A program made the translations under genes and the position numbers. Of a DNA stretch of 64,000 nt, positions 55,787-64,000 are shown piece after piece; the first letter of the stretch is position 1; each line of letters starts with the position of its first letter. Source of the DNA: Glutamicibacter halophytocola (lineage in GTDB: Bacteria > Actinomycetota > Actinomycetes > Actinomycetales > Micrococcaceae); NCBI RefSeq assembly GCF_001302565.1, contig NZ_CP012750.1:62001-126000 (forward strand). The letters are read 5' to 3'. The notes under the pieces are model-generated. The model ran no database searches. It was not told where the DNA came from and saw nothing but the letters and a program-made list of their open reading frames with translations.

Positions 55787-57760
55787 TTGACTACTGAGAC
55801 AACGAGCCCGCTGCGCTATCGCGACGATTCGATTCGTCCCCAGGACGATCTCTACCGCCACAGCAACGGCAAGTGGTTCGAAACCGCCACTATCCCCGGA
55901 GACCAGGGGATCTACGGTTCCTTCATGGAACTGCGCGACCAGGCAGAAGACGCAGTTCACGCCATTATCAAGGAAGCGGTCCAGGCCTACGAGTCGGGCT
56001 CAGCCACCGATGGAGCAACACAACGCATCGCCCACCTGTATGGCTCATTCATGAATGAAGCAGTCATCGAAGAGCGCGGTGCGGGACCGATCGCCGGATA
56101 CCTGCAGGCCATCTCCGAAATCCAAAGCGTCGAATCCCTGCTTGAACTCTCTGGCTCGTTCTACCGCAAGGGCATCAGCGGATTCCTCGAGATCGGGGCC
56201 ATGAATGATGCGGGCAATCCGGAGCGCAACCTGCTGACCTTCCTCCAAGGCGGCCTGGGCCTTCCGGACGAGTCCTACTACCACGACGAGCAACTGGCAG
56301 AGACCGTCTCCGATTACCGTGAGCACCTGGTGCGCCTGCTCAGCCTCGGCGGCTTTGACGGCGCCGAGGAAGCCGCGGTTCAAGTTGTCGAGCTCGAAAC
56401 GGCCATCGCCGAATGCCACTGGGACAGGGTCAAGGTCCGCGATGCCCAGGCCCGCTACAACCTCTTGAGCGGCGAGCAGCTCTTTGACCTCTTCGCCGGG
56501 CTGAAAGAGTGGCTGTCTGGTGCCGGAATCGATGCCAACTACTATGGGGAAGTTGTCGTTTGGCAGCCAAGCTACCTCGAGGGGCTCTCAGGACTAGTCG
56601 CCGAGCAGCCGCTGGAAGCATGGAAGAACTGGCTGCGTGTGCAGGTGCTGCGTTCCTTCGCGCCCTACCTCTCCAGCGACTTCGTGAATGAGAACTTCTC
56701 CTTCTATTCCGCCAAGCTCGGCGGGGTGGAGCAGATCAAGGACCGCTGGAAGCGTGGTGTCGCCTTCACCGAAGGCGCGGTCGGCGAAGATATCGGCCAG
56801 CTTTACGTTGCCGAGAATTTCCCGCCAGAAGCCAAAGCCGCCATGGACCAGCTGGTGCAGCGTCTGATCGAGGCCTACCGGATCTCCATTGGCGAGCTGT
56901 CGTGGATGGGTGAGCAGACCATTGAAAAGGCGCTGGACAAGCTCTCGAAGTTCCGCCCGAAGATCGGCTACCCGAACGAGTGGATCGACTACTCGTCCAT
57001 CACCACCGATGAGCTGGACGTCATCGCCAACCTGGCATCCGCCAACGAATTCGAATTCAAGCGCGAGCTGAAGAAGATCGACGACGGCGTTAACCGCGAG
57101 CTGTGGTTCATGTACCCGCAGACGGTGAACGCCTACTACCACCCGCTGCTGAACGAGATCGCCTTCCCCGCAGCCATCCTGCGCTTGCCGTTCTTTGATG
57201 TGGACCGGGATATCGCCTCGAACTTCGGCGCCATCGGCGCGGTGATCGGACACGAGATCGGCCACGGCTTTGATGACCAGGGATCGCAGTTTGACGGCAG
57301 CGGCCAGCTGACCAATTGGTGGACCGATGATGACCGGGCCGCTTTCGAGAAGCTCACCGGCAAGCTGGTAGAACAGTACAACGCGCTCTCGCCTACCGAA
57401 GCGCCGGAGCACAATGTCAATGGCGCCCTGACCTTGGGTGAAAACATTGGCGACTTGGGTGGATTGGGCATCGCCTATAAGGCGTACAAGCTCGAGCTCG
57501 CGGCCCGCGGAATCACCGAGGACGAGGTGATCGACGGTGTCACCGGCGACCAGCGCTTCTTCTACTCCTGGGCCGAATGCTGGCGCACCCTCATCCGCCC
57601 GGAAACCGCTGTGGTCCGGGTGCGCACCGACCCGCACGCGCCGGGCGAATTCCGCTGCAACCAGGTTCCCAAGAACCTCGAGGCATTCCACGAGGCCTTC
57701 GGCACGAAGCCGGGAGATGGCATGTGGCTGGATCCAGCGCAGCGCGTTGAAATCTGGTAA
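55787..57760 (+). CDS. M13 family zinc metallopeptidase (PepO/neprilysin-like)
   Basis: A 657-residue peptidase of family M13. The zinc site is VIGHEIGHGFDDQGSQFDG, and the third ligand lies in LGENIGDLGGLGIAYKAY. NAYYHPLLNEIAFPAAIL is the substrate-binding NAYY motif, and RTDPHAPGEFRCNQVPKN marks the C-terminus. No signal peptide is visible, so it is likely cytoplasmic and acts on peptides, as bacterial PepO does. The TTG start has GAGGGAG at a fair distance. It starts about 110 bases behind the rRNA operon terminator. Confidence 0.93.
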   Translation: MTTETTSPLRYRDDSIRPQDDLYRHSNGKWFETATIPGDQGIYGSFMELRDQAEDAVHAIIKEAVQAYESGSATDGATQRIAHLYGSFMNEAVIEERGAGPIAGYLQAISEIQSVESLLELSGSFYRKGISGFLEIGAMNDAGNPERNLLTFLQGGLGLPDESYYHDEQLAETVSDYREHLVRLLSLGGFDGAEEAAVQVVELETAIAECHWDRVKVRDAQARYNLLSGEQLFDLFAGLKEWLSGAGIDANYYGEVVVWQPSYLEGLSGLVAEQPLEAWKNWLRVQVLRSFAPYLSSDFVNENFSFYSAKLGGVEQIKDRWKRGVAFTEGAVGEDIGQLYVAENFPPEAKAAMDQLVQRLIEAYRISIGELSWMGEQTIEKALDKLSKFRPKIGYPNEWIDYSSITTDELDVIANLASANEFEFKRELKKIDDGVNRELWFMYPQTVNAYYHPLLNEIAFPAAILRLPFFDVDRDIASNFGAIGAVIGHEIGHGFDDQGSQFDGSGQLTNWWTDDDRAAFEKLTGKLVEQYNALSPTEAPEHNVNGALTLGENIGDLGGLGIAYKAYKLELAARGITEDEVIDGVTGDQRFFYSWAECWRTLIRPETAVVRVRTDPHAPGEFRCNQVPKNLEAFHEAFGTKPGDGMWLDPAQRVEIW

Positions 57761-57775
57761 TAATCAAAACACTCT

Positions 57776-57814
57776 GGCAGGGCATCGGAAAGTTCGCTTT
57801 TCCGGTGCCCTGCC
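57776..57814 (+). terminator. Terminator of the M13 peptidase gene
   Basis: GGCAGGGCATCGGAAAA-type arm and its near-perfect complement TTTTCCGGTGCCCTGCC form a long hairpin 15 bases after the stop. No T-run follows. Confidence 0.65.
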
Positions 57815-57896
57815 GTCGTCGCTGGCTGAACTTCGGGGTGTAAGTCTGATCATGATGGGCTTTATCCGTGCACAATGACACGTAGAATGGACTATT

Positions 57897-59411
57897 GTGA
57901 CTTCCGAAAATAATCCCGCACAGCCCATTGATCCCAACGACCAGCGACAGGTTCGTGCCGATAAGCGCAACCAGTTCTTGGCCAAGGGTGAGGAAGCCTA
58001 CCCTGTGGGTGTGGCCCGCACCCACTCCCTGCTGGAAATCCGCGACAAATACGAGCACCTCGAAGCCGGCGAAGAAACCGAGGATGTGGTGGGCGTTGTC
58101 GGCCGCATCGTGTTCATGCGCAATACCGGCAAGCTGTGCTTCGCCACCTTGCAGGAGGGCGGCCCCAAGGGCGAAGGCGTGCGCCTGCAGGTCATGCTGT
58201 CGCTGGCCAATGTCGGCGAAGAGCGCCTGGCTGCGTGGAAGTCCCTGGTCGACCTGGGTGACCACGTCTTTGTCAGCGGCAAGGTGATTTCCTCCCGCCG
58301 CGGCGAGCTGTCGATCATGGCAGATGCATTCGAGATGGCTTCCAAGGCCCTGCGCCCATTGCCGGTGCTGCATGCCGACCTGAACGAGGAAACCCGTGTT
58401 CGCCAGCGCTACGCCGATCTGATCGTGCGCAATGAAGCCCGCGAGATGGTCTACAAGCGCGCAGCAATTGTTCGCGCCGTGCGCAACACCCTCGAGAACC
58501 ACAACTACGTCGAGGTTGAGACCCCGATGCTGCAGCTGGTCCACGGTGGTGCTTCGGCCCGCCCATTCAAGACCCACCTGAATGCCTTCGACCAGGAAAT
58601 GACCCTGCGCATCGCCACCGAGCTCTACCTCAAGCGCTGCGTTGTCGGCGGCGTGGACCGAGTGTTCGAGGTTGGACGCATCTTCCGCAACGAAGGCGTC
58701 GACTCGACCCACTCGCCGGAATTCACCACCCTTGAATCCTACGAAGCCTACGCAGACCAGTACGTCATGGCCGACCGCATCAAGGAGATCATCCTCAATG
58801 CCGCCGACGCCATCGGAGCCGGCCGCAGCATCGAGACCCCCAAGGGTACCGCCAACCTGGATGGCGAATGGCGCTGGCTCAGCGTGTACCCGGGTCTGTC
58901 CGATGCCGTGGGCGTCGAGATCACCCCGGACACCGAGGCTTCGGTGCTGCGCGAAATTGCCGAAAAGCACGAAGTCAAGATCGATCCTGCCTGGGGTGCC
59001 CAGAAGCTGGTGATTGAGCTGTTCGGCGAGATCGTCGAACCGACCTTGATCGACCCGACCTTCGTCTGCGACTACCCGCCGCTGGCCCAGCCATTGGCTC
59101 GTCCGCACCGCTCGAAGCCAGGGGTTATCGAGGCCTGGGACCTGATCATCGGCGGCATGGAACGCGGAACCGCGTTCTCCGAGCTGATCGACCCGGTCAT
59201 CCAGCGCGAGCGCCTCACCGAGCAGTCCCTGCTGGCCGCCGGCGGCGATCCCGAAGCGATGCAGCTCGATGAAGACTTCCTGCGTGCCTTGGAATATGGT
59301 GCCCCGCCAATGGGCGGCATCGGTTTGGGCATTGACCGCCTGGTGATGCTCTTTACCAATGTAGGCATCCGCGAAACCATTCTCTTCCCACTGCTCAAGC
59401 CGGAGGCATAG
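57897..59411 (+). CDS. lysS: Lysyl-tRNA synthetase, class II
   Basis: A 504-residue class IIb synthetase. The N-terminal OB-fold (about residues 55-150) binds the anticodon. The catalytic domain has motif 1 around ETPMLQLVHGGASARPF, motif 2 FEVGRIFRNEGVDSTHSPEF and motif 3 GAPPMGGIGLGIDRLVMLF. The GTG start lacks a ribosome site, and a TAGAAT hexamer ends eight bases upstream, so the mRNA is probably leaderless. Neighbours lsr2 and clpC are in the usual actinobacterial order. Confidence 0.96.
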   Translation: MTSENNPAQPIDPNDQRQVRADKRNQFLAKGEEAYPVGVARTHSLLEIRDKYEHLEAGEETEDVVGVVGRIVFMRNTGKLCFATLQEGGPKGEGVRLQVMLSLANVGEERLAAWKSLVDLGDHVFVSGKVISSRRGELSIMADAFEMASKALRPLPVLHADLNEETRVRQRYADLIVRNEAREMVYKRAAIVRAVRNTLENHNYVEVETPMLQLVHGGASARPFKTHLNAFDQEMTLRIATELYLKRCVVGGVDRVFEVGRIFRNEGVDSTHSPEFTTLESYEAYADQYVMADRIKEIILNAADAIGAGRSIETPKGTANLDGEWRWLSVYPGLSDAVGVEITPDTEASVLREIAEKHEVKIDPAWGAQKLVIELFGEIVEPTLIDPTFVCDYPPLAQPLARPHRSKPGVIEAWDLIIGGMERGTAFSELIDPVIQRERLTEQSLLAAGGDPEAMQLDEDFLRALEYGAPPMGGIGLGIDRLVMLFTNVGIRETILFPLLKPEA

Positions 59412-59413
59412 AA

Positions 59414-59581
59414 ATGCCATATATCGAGGCAATTGTTCCGACTATCTGCCTGGCGTTGCTTTTTTGGTACGTGATGAAAGTTATTACAAACGCGGACCGA
59501 AAAGAGCGCCAAGCCGAAGCGGAAGCCGATGCGCTTATTCAAAATCGTTCGGATTCCAATAATCAGTCTAACGAGAATTAG
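59414..59581 (+). CDS. 55-residue membrane protein between lysS and lsr2
   Basis: The ATG lies two bases after the lysS stop, so the gene is cotranscribed. The product has one N-terminal hydrophobic helix (residues 6-24, IVPTICLALLFWYVMKVI) and a strongly charged tail (DRKERQAEAEADAL) ending in Asn/Ser. The GGAGG within the last lysS codons is a likely ribosome site. Single-helix proteins occur at this place in related genomes; function unknown. Confidence 0.7.
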   Translation: MPYIEAIVPTICLALLFWYVMKVITNADRKERQAEAEADALIQNRSDSNNQSNEN

Positions 59582-59719
59582 GGTATTCCTGAAAGAATCT
59601 TGTGAATTCTGATCAGAATTAGAATTCCCAGGCGTTATTTGTATAGGCTTGAACATTGAAAAGGACTGGTGGGTTCAAACCAGATAGTCCAGCACATTCA
59701 AGCTCGGAGGAATCCTCAG

Positions 59720-60040
59720 ATGGCACGTCAGGTTCAAATTGCCCTGATTGATGATATTGATGGTAGCGAAGCAACCGAATCAATTGCTTTTAGTGTTGCT
59801 GGCCAGCACTTCGAAATTGATTTGAACGACGAGCATGCTGCACAATTCCACGCGGCTATTGAACCGTATGTAGAAGCTGCGCGTTCGTCGAAGCAGACTG
59901 CAACCAGCGAAGCTCCAGCTATTCGCGCCTGGGCAAAAGAGAATAATATTAAGGTCAATGCCCGCGGGCGCCTTAATGCAGAAGTTGTAGATGCCTACAA
60001 TGCTGCAATGCGCAAAGGCGGTCGCAACCGCACGAAGTAA
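59720..60040 (+). CDS. lsr2: Lsr2 nucleoid-associated protein
   Basis: A 106-residue DNA-bridging protein that silences AT-rich horizontally acquired DNA in actinobacteria. The N-terminal dimerisation domain is ARQVQIALIDDIDGSEA and IAFSVAGQHFEIDLNDEHA. The C-terminal DNA-binding domain ends in AIRAWAKENNIKVNARGRLN, whose RGR loop inserts in the minor groove. GGAGG precedes the ATG at 59720. The frame extends to 59669, but that part is not Lsr2-like. Confidence 0.95.
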   Translation: MARQVQIALIDDIDGSEATESIAFSVAGQHFEIDLNDEHAAQFHAAIEPYVEAARSSKQTATSEAPAIRAWAKENNIKVNARGRLNAEVVDAYNAAMRKGGRNRTK

Positions 60041-60065
60041 TTCATTCGGTTGCAGATAAACTTCA

Positions 60066-60105
60066 AATGAGTCGGCACATTCTATGTGCCGACTCATTTT
60101 CTTAT
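60066..60105 (+). terminator. Terminator of the lysS-lsr2 region
   Basis: A 15-bp perfect stem, AATGAGTCGGCACAT and ATGTGCCGACTCATT, with a three-base loop, followed by TTCTTAT. This is the most canonical terminator in the window. Confidence 0.88.
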
Positions 60106-60307
60106 AACGGCGACCGTGATATATCCATTTAATTTGGTTGAAGATAATAGTGTTTGTGCAATAACTAAAATGCATTCGCTCCCGTTTCCCGGAGCCGGAA
60201 ATCAGGGCTGACGCAACTGATCGGGTTATCCCCGTGGCGAACAAGGGCGAATTGAAGGCGCTAGATGCGTAGCATCGAATTATTGGTAAGCAAGGAGTGT
60301 GCCGAAG
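60106..60307 (+). other. clpC upstream region
   Basis: About 200 bases without a gene, more AT-rich at the 5' end. A CGC-N5-GCG element (60259-60269) lies about 40 bases before clpC. It matches only partly the ClgR-type site expected for clp genes. AGGAG at 60293-60297 is the ribosome site. Confidence 0.4.
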
Positions 60308-62821
60308 ATGTTTGAGAGATTTACCGACCGTGCCCGTCGAGTTGTCGTGCTCGCCCAAGAAGAGGCGCGCATGCTCAACCACAATTACATCGGCACCGAG
60401 CACCTGCTGCTCGGCCTAATCCACGAAGGTGACGGTGTAGCCGCAAAAGCGCTCGAGTCGCTGAATATTTCGCTGGGTGCCGTACGTGAGCAGGTTCAGG
60501 AGATTATCGGCAAGGGCCAGCAGGCGCCTTCCGGTCACATCCCGTTCACTCCTCGCGCCAAGAAGGTCTTGGAATTGTCGCTGCGCGAAGCATTGCAGCT
60601 GGGACATAACTACATTGGGACCGAGCACATCCTGCTCGGCCTGATCCGCGAAGGCGAGGGCGTAGCCGCCCAGGTGCTGGTGAAACTGGGTGCCGACCTC
60701 GGCCGCGTGCGCCAGCAGGTCATTCAGCTGCTCTCGGGCTACCAGGGCGGCAAGGAAACTGCCTCCGCTGGTGTCAGCTCGGGCGGGCAGCAGGAAGGCA
60801 CCCCGGCTGGTTCAGCAGTACTGGACCAGTTCGGCCGCAACCTCACCGCCGCAGCCCGCGAAGGCAAGCTCGATCCGGTGATTGGCCGCGAGCACGAGAT
60901 GGAACGCGTCATGCAGGTCCTCTCACGCCGCACCAAGAACAACCCGGTGCTGATCGGCGAGCCTGGTGTTGGCAAGACCGCTGTCGTCGAGGGCCTGGCC
61001 CAGTCGATCGTCCGCGGCGACGTGCCAGAAACCATCAAGGACAAGCAGCTGTACACCTTGGACCTCGGTTCCCTGGTGGCCGGCTCGCGCTACCGCGGTG
61101 ACTTCGAAGAGCGCCTGAAGAAGGTTCTCAAGGAGATCCGCACCCGTGGCGACATCATCTTGTTCATCGATGAGATCCACACCCTCGTGGGTGCCGGTGC
61201 CGCCGAAGGCGCTATTGACGCTGCCTCGATCCTCAAGCCCATGCTGGCTCGTGGAGAGCTGCAGACCATTGGCGCCACCACCCTTGACGAGTACCGCAAG
61301 AACATCGAGAAGGATGCCGCGCTCGAGCGCCGCTTCCAGCCGATCCAGGTCAAGGAGCCTTCGGTTGAGCTGACCACGCAAATCCTGCGCGGCCTGCGCG
61401 ACCGCTACGAGGCACACCACCGCGTGACCATCACCGATGGCGCGCTGCAGGCTGCCGCAACGCTGGCCCACCGCTACATCTCGGACCGCTTCCTGCCAGA
61501 CAAGGCAGTGGACCTGATCGATGAAGCCGGTGCCCGCCTGCGCATCCAGCGCATGACCGCCCCTCCTGCCCTGAAGGAAATGGACGAGGAGATCGCGACC
61601 GTACGCCTGGAGAAGGAAGCTGCGATCGACGCTCAGGACTTCGAAGGCGCCGCTTCGCTGCGCGACAAGGAGTCCAAGCTCATCGAGGCGCGCAACGAAA
61701 AGGAAAAGTCGTGGCGCAACGGTGACATGGATGAAGTATCCGAGGTCACCGAAGAGCTGATTGCCGAAGTTCTGGCAAACTCCACCGGCATCCCGGTAGT
61801 GAAGCTGACCGAGGAAGAGTCCTCGCGCCTGCTGAACATGGAAGACGAACTGCACAAGCGCGTGATCGGCCAGGATTCGGCGATCAAGGCCATCTCCCAG
61901 GCGATCCGCCGCACCCGTGCAGGCCTGAAGGATCCAAACCGCCCAGGCGGCTCGTTCATCTTCGCCGGCCCAACCGGTGTCGGCAAGACCGAGCTGGCCA
62001 AGGCGCTGGCAGAGTTCCTCTTCGGCGAGGAAGACGCGCTGATCACCCTGGACATGTCCGAATACTCGGAGAAGCACACCGTTTCCCGCCTGTTCGGTGC
62101 CCCTCCAGGCTACGTCGGCTACGAAGAAGGCGGACAGCTGACCGAGAAGGTCCGCCGCCGTCCGTTCTCCGTCGTGCTCTTCGACGAGGTGGAGAAGGCC
62201 CACGCCGACCTGTTCAACTCGCTGCTGCAGATTCTGGAAGACGGCCGCTTGACCGACTCCCAGGGTCGCGTGGTGGACTTCAAGAACACCATCATCATCA
62301 TGACTACCAACCTCGGTACCCGCGACATCTCCAAGGGTGTGATGACCGGCTTCCAGTCGGCCGCGGATACCAAGACCGGTTATGAGCGGATGCAGGCCAA
62401 GGTCCAGGAAGAGCTGCGCCAGCACTTCCGCCCTGAATTCCTGAACCGTGTTGATGACACCGTGGTCTTCCCGCAGCTGAACCAGGACGAGATCGAAGAG
62501 ATCGTCGACCTGTTTGTTGGCCGCTTGGCCAAGCGCTTGAAGGAACGCGACATGACGATCGAGCTGACCCAGGCTGCCCGCAGCCTGCTGGCACAGCGCG
62601 GCTACGACCCAGCCATGGGTGCCCGTCCGTTGCGCCGCACCATCCAGCGCGATATCGAAGACCAGCTCTCCGAGCGGATCCTCTTCGGCCAGATCCTTGC
62701 CGGACAGAAGGTCACGGTGGACGTCGAAGGCGAGGGAGCGGAGCAGAAGTTCGTCTTCCACGCTGAGGGCGGCACCGGCCAGCTGGAAGGCGAGCCGGCA
62801 CCGGCTGCGCTGGAAAGCTAA
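60308..62821 (+). CDS. clpC: ATP-dependent Clp protease ATP-binding subunit ClpC
   Basis: An 837-residue AAA+ unfoldase that feeds substrates to ClpP. Two N-terminal Clp repeats ([20 protein letters not shown] and [20 protein letters not shown]) are followed by D1 with Walker [14 protein letters not shown] near residue 217, a UVR/coiled-coil middle part (residues about 440-475), and D2 with [14 protein letters not shown] near residue 554. The C-terminal tail is acidic. The ATG at 60308 is ten bases after AGGAG, so I prefer it to the GTG at 60299. Confidence 0.96.
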   Translation: MFERFTDRARRVVVLAQEEARMLNHNYIGTEHLLLGLIHEGDGVAAKALESLNISLGAVREQVQEIIGKGQQAPSGHIPFTPRAKKVLELSLREALQLGHNYIGTEHILLGLIREGEGVAAQVLVKLGADLGRVRQQVIQLLSGYQGGKETASAGVSSGGQQEGTPAGSAVLDQFGRNLTAAAREGKLDPVIGREHEMERVMQVLSRRTKNNPVLIGEPGVGKTAVVEGLAQSIVRGDVPETIKDKQLYTLDLGSLVAGSRYRGDFEERLKKVLKEIRTRGDIILFIDEIHTLVGAGAAEGAIDAASILKPMLARGELQTIGATTLDEYRKNIEKDAALERRFQPIQVKEPSVELTTQILRGLRDRYEAHHRVTITDGALQAAATLAHRYISDRFLPDKAVDLIDEAGARLRIQRMTAPPALKEMDEEIATVRLEKEAAIDAQDFEGAASLRDKESKLIEARNEKEKSWRNGDMDEVSEVTEELIAEVLANSTGIPVVKLTEEESSRLLNMEDELHKRVIGQDSAIKAISQAIRRTRAGLKDPNRPGGSFIFAGPTGVGKTELAKALAEFLFGEEDALITLDMSEYSEKHTVSRLFGAPPGYVGYEEGGQLTEKVRRRPFSVVLFDEVEKAHADLFNSLLQILEDGRLTDSQGRVVDFKNTIIIMTTNLGTRDISKGVMTGFQSAADTKTGYERMQAKVQEELRQHFRPEFLNRVDDTVVFPQLNQDEIEEIVDLFVGRLAKRLKERDMTIELTQAARSLLAQRGYDPAMGARPLRRTIQRDIEDQLSERILFGQILAGQKVTVDVEGEGAEQKFVFHAEGGTGQLEGEPAPAALES

Positions 62822-62840
62822 GCGCAGCACCTGACTAGCG

Positions 62841-62880
62841 ACGAGCCGGGGAACCAGATGAAACTGGTTCCGCGGCTCGT
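62841..62880 (+). terminator. Terminator of clpC
   Basis: ACGAGCC and GGCTCGT enclose a GGAACCAG/CTGGTTCC stem, giving a long hairpin 19 bases after the clpC stop. Confidence 0.75.
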
Positions 62881-62913
62881 TGACTTTAATTCCATTGATC
62901 GTAGGCTGATTCC

Positions 62914-63378
62914 ATGAAGCGAAGCGGAATCGGCCGATTAATTGTCATTTCGGGCCTGGCAATCGTGGCCTATGCCGTGCTTTATGCAGTGCTGCGACCG
63001 CTATTGCCCGGCCAGCTGGCTCGGCATGCGGGCCCCGACGGCGCCGGATATGGCCCGCTGTGGCTTGCAGCCCTGGTCATTGGCGCAGTCGCAGCCATCA
63101 GCTTGCTGATCGGCATTGTGGCCTATCGGGACTTCTATTCCCTGGGGCATTGGTATCCAGGTCCCAAGGCCATCGTCGTGTGCTTCCTCGCGGCAGGGTT
63201 CGGCATTCTTTCACTGGGCGCATCGATGCTTGTAACCGTGATGGGGCGACAAGCGCAGGAAGCTGGTTCCCTGCCCGTGGGCATGGGGCTGCTTGGGCTA
63301 GTCGTCGTATTTGGGCTCTCGGCTCCGGTCCTGGCGTGGTCGTTGCCACGCGCAAAGCAGGAAACACTCGTCCCCTAG
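62914..63378 (+). CDS. Four-helix membrane protein of unknown function
   Basis: 154 residues with four hydrophobic segments (about residues 9-28, 48-70, 88-108 and 122-143), a short basic start (MKRSGIGR) and a basic end. No family is recognised. It lies between the clpC terminator and a convergent DUF1801 gene and is probably monocistronic. Confidence 0.65.
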   Translation: MKRSGIGRLIVISGLAIVAYAVLYAVLRPLLPGQLARHAGPDGAGYGPLWLAALVIGAVAAISLLIGIVAYRDFYSLGHWYPGPKAIVVCFLAAGFGILSLGASMLVTVMGRQAQEAGSLPVGMGLLGLVVVFGLSAPVLAWSLPRAKQETLVP

Positions 63379-63410
63379 GTTCCTTTGATCGGCATCGCCC
63401 TGGCGCGCAG

Positions 63411-63857
63411 CTAGCGTCCCACGGACTTGCTGACCAGCCGGGCAATCATCTGCTCCTGCTGCCCATCCAATGAGGTGATGGCGAAGGATGTGGCCCACAG
63501 TGTCCCGTCATCCAGCTTCGCCGCATCGTTGAAGCCCAGGGTCAGGTAGCGGGCACCGAATTTGGCCGCATCCTGGATGAAGCACAGGATGTTGCCGTCC
63601 AGGGCGTAGGCCGGCATCCCGTACCAGGTTCTGGGTTCCAGCTCGGGTGCCGTTGAGGTGATGATCCGATGCAGCGCTTGGGCCAGCACCTTGTCGGTGC
63701 CCTCGTAGGAGGCGATCTTTTCTTCCACCGCGGCCAGGGCCGCGGCGGCCTTCTCAGCCTTGGTCATGCGCTTCTTCGTCGCCTTGACCTCTGCCGCGCG
63801 ATCCTTCATTGCTGCTTTCTCGGCATCGCTGAAGCCGGTCTTTTCTTCGTTTGCCAT
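63411..63857 (-). CDS. DUF1801 domain protein
   Basis: 148 residues. A Lys/Ala-rich charged N-terminal extension (residues 1-45) precedes a DUF1801/YdhG-like domain with TWYGMPAYALDGNILCFIQ, KFGARYLTLGF and DGTLWATSFAI. Relatives include the iron chaperone-like frataxin-fold proteins (YdhG/Fra). The ATG has GGAG seven bases upstream. It follows the truncated VOC gene by nine bases, so the two are cotranscribed. Confidence 0.8.
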   Translation of the reverse strand: MANEEKTGFSDAEKAAMKDRAAEVKATKKRMTKAEKAAAALAAVEEKIASYEGTDKVLAQALHRIITSTAPELEPRTWYGMPAYALDGNILCFIQDAAKFGARYLTLGFNDAAKLDDGTLWATSFAITSLDGQQEQMIARLVSKSVGR

Positions 63858-63866
63858 CTTTTGCTC

Positions 63867-64000
63867 CTAGGCTGCCTGGTTGATGCGGATCATGTTGCCC
63901 GAAGGGTCGCGGAATGCGCAGTCGCGTGGTCCCCACGGCTGGAGAGCCGGCTCCTGCAGCACCTCGGCGCCACTGGCCGACAGCGACTCGAAGAGCGAAT
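63867..64000 (-). CDS. Glyoxalase/VOC family protein (C-terminal part)
   Basis: Only the last 44 residues are in the window; the gene enters from the right edge. ALQPWGPRDCAFRDPSGNMI with the terminal RINQA is the typical end of a VOC metal-binding domain, where the last Glu ligand is often replaced as here (DPSGNMI). Substrate unknown. The DUF1801 gene follows in the same operon. Confidence 0.75.
   Translation of the reverse strand, partial: SLFESLSASGAEVLQEPALQPWGPRDCAFRDPSGNMIRINQAA

Overview
The window is GC-rich actinobacterial DNA. The 16S/23S sequences, the Lsr2 and ClpC genes, the frequent GTG starts and the lysS-lsr2-clpC and dacB-tilS-hpt-ftsH-folE-folP-folBK-panC gene orders all suggest a member of the Micrococcaceae, probably Arthrobacter or Glutamicibacter. 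That placement is an inference from recognised gene families; no database search was run.

Bases 1-39710 are mostly chromosomal housekeeping. In order: a sugar MFS transporter; a thiamine salvage operon (thiM-thiE-thiD/tenA plus an NCS2 permease) behind a clear TPP riboswitch; a GntR/YtrA-type regulator with a large membrane protein; an aldehyde dehydrogenase; an amino acid permease convergent with phosphoglucomutase; a POT peptide transporter; an amidase; a rhodanese-pheA pair; a lipid kinase divergent from serS; a HAD phosphatase; a divergent YczE-type membrane protein and MocR-type regulator; pcp; rmuC; ppa; and then a long tightly packed operon from dacB to panC. That operon covers peptidoglycan trimming, tRNA lysidine modification, purine salvage, FtsH proteolysis, folate synthesis, two PH-domain membrane proteins and pantothenate synthesis. 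A nitronate monooxygenase gene follows on the other strand.

Bases 39711-55680 hold two near-identical 16S-23S-5S rRNA operons in direct orientation, about 9.88 kb apart. Each has two recognisable promoters of its own, a boxA-like leader and long-range processing stems. Neither 16S-23S spacer contains a tRNA gene. Between them lies an accessory island of about 4 kb: a hipB-hipA toxin-antitoxin pair with a 20-bp palindrome in front, a MepB-family gene on the opposite strand, and about 1.5 kb of decayed sequence.

Bases 55780-64000 return to housekeeping: an M13 metallopeptidase, lysS, a 55-residue membrane protein, lsr2, clpC, a small membrane protein, a DUF1801 protein and a truncated glyoxalase/VOC gene.

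The most unusual features are the HipBA/MepB island between two long direct rRNA repeats, a loop difference between the two 23S genes, and a nucleobase-type permease placed under a TPP riboswitch.
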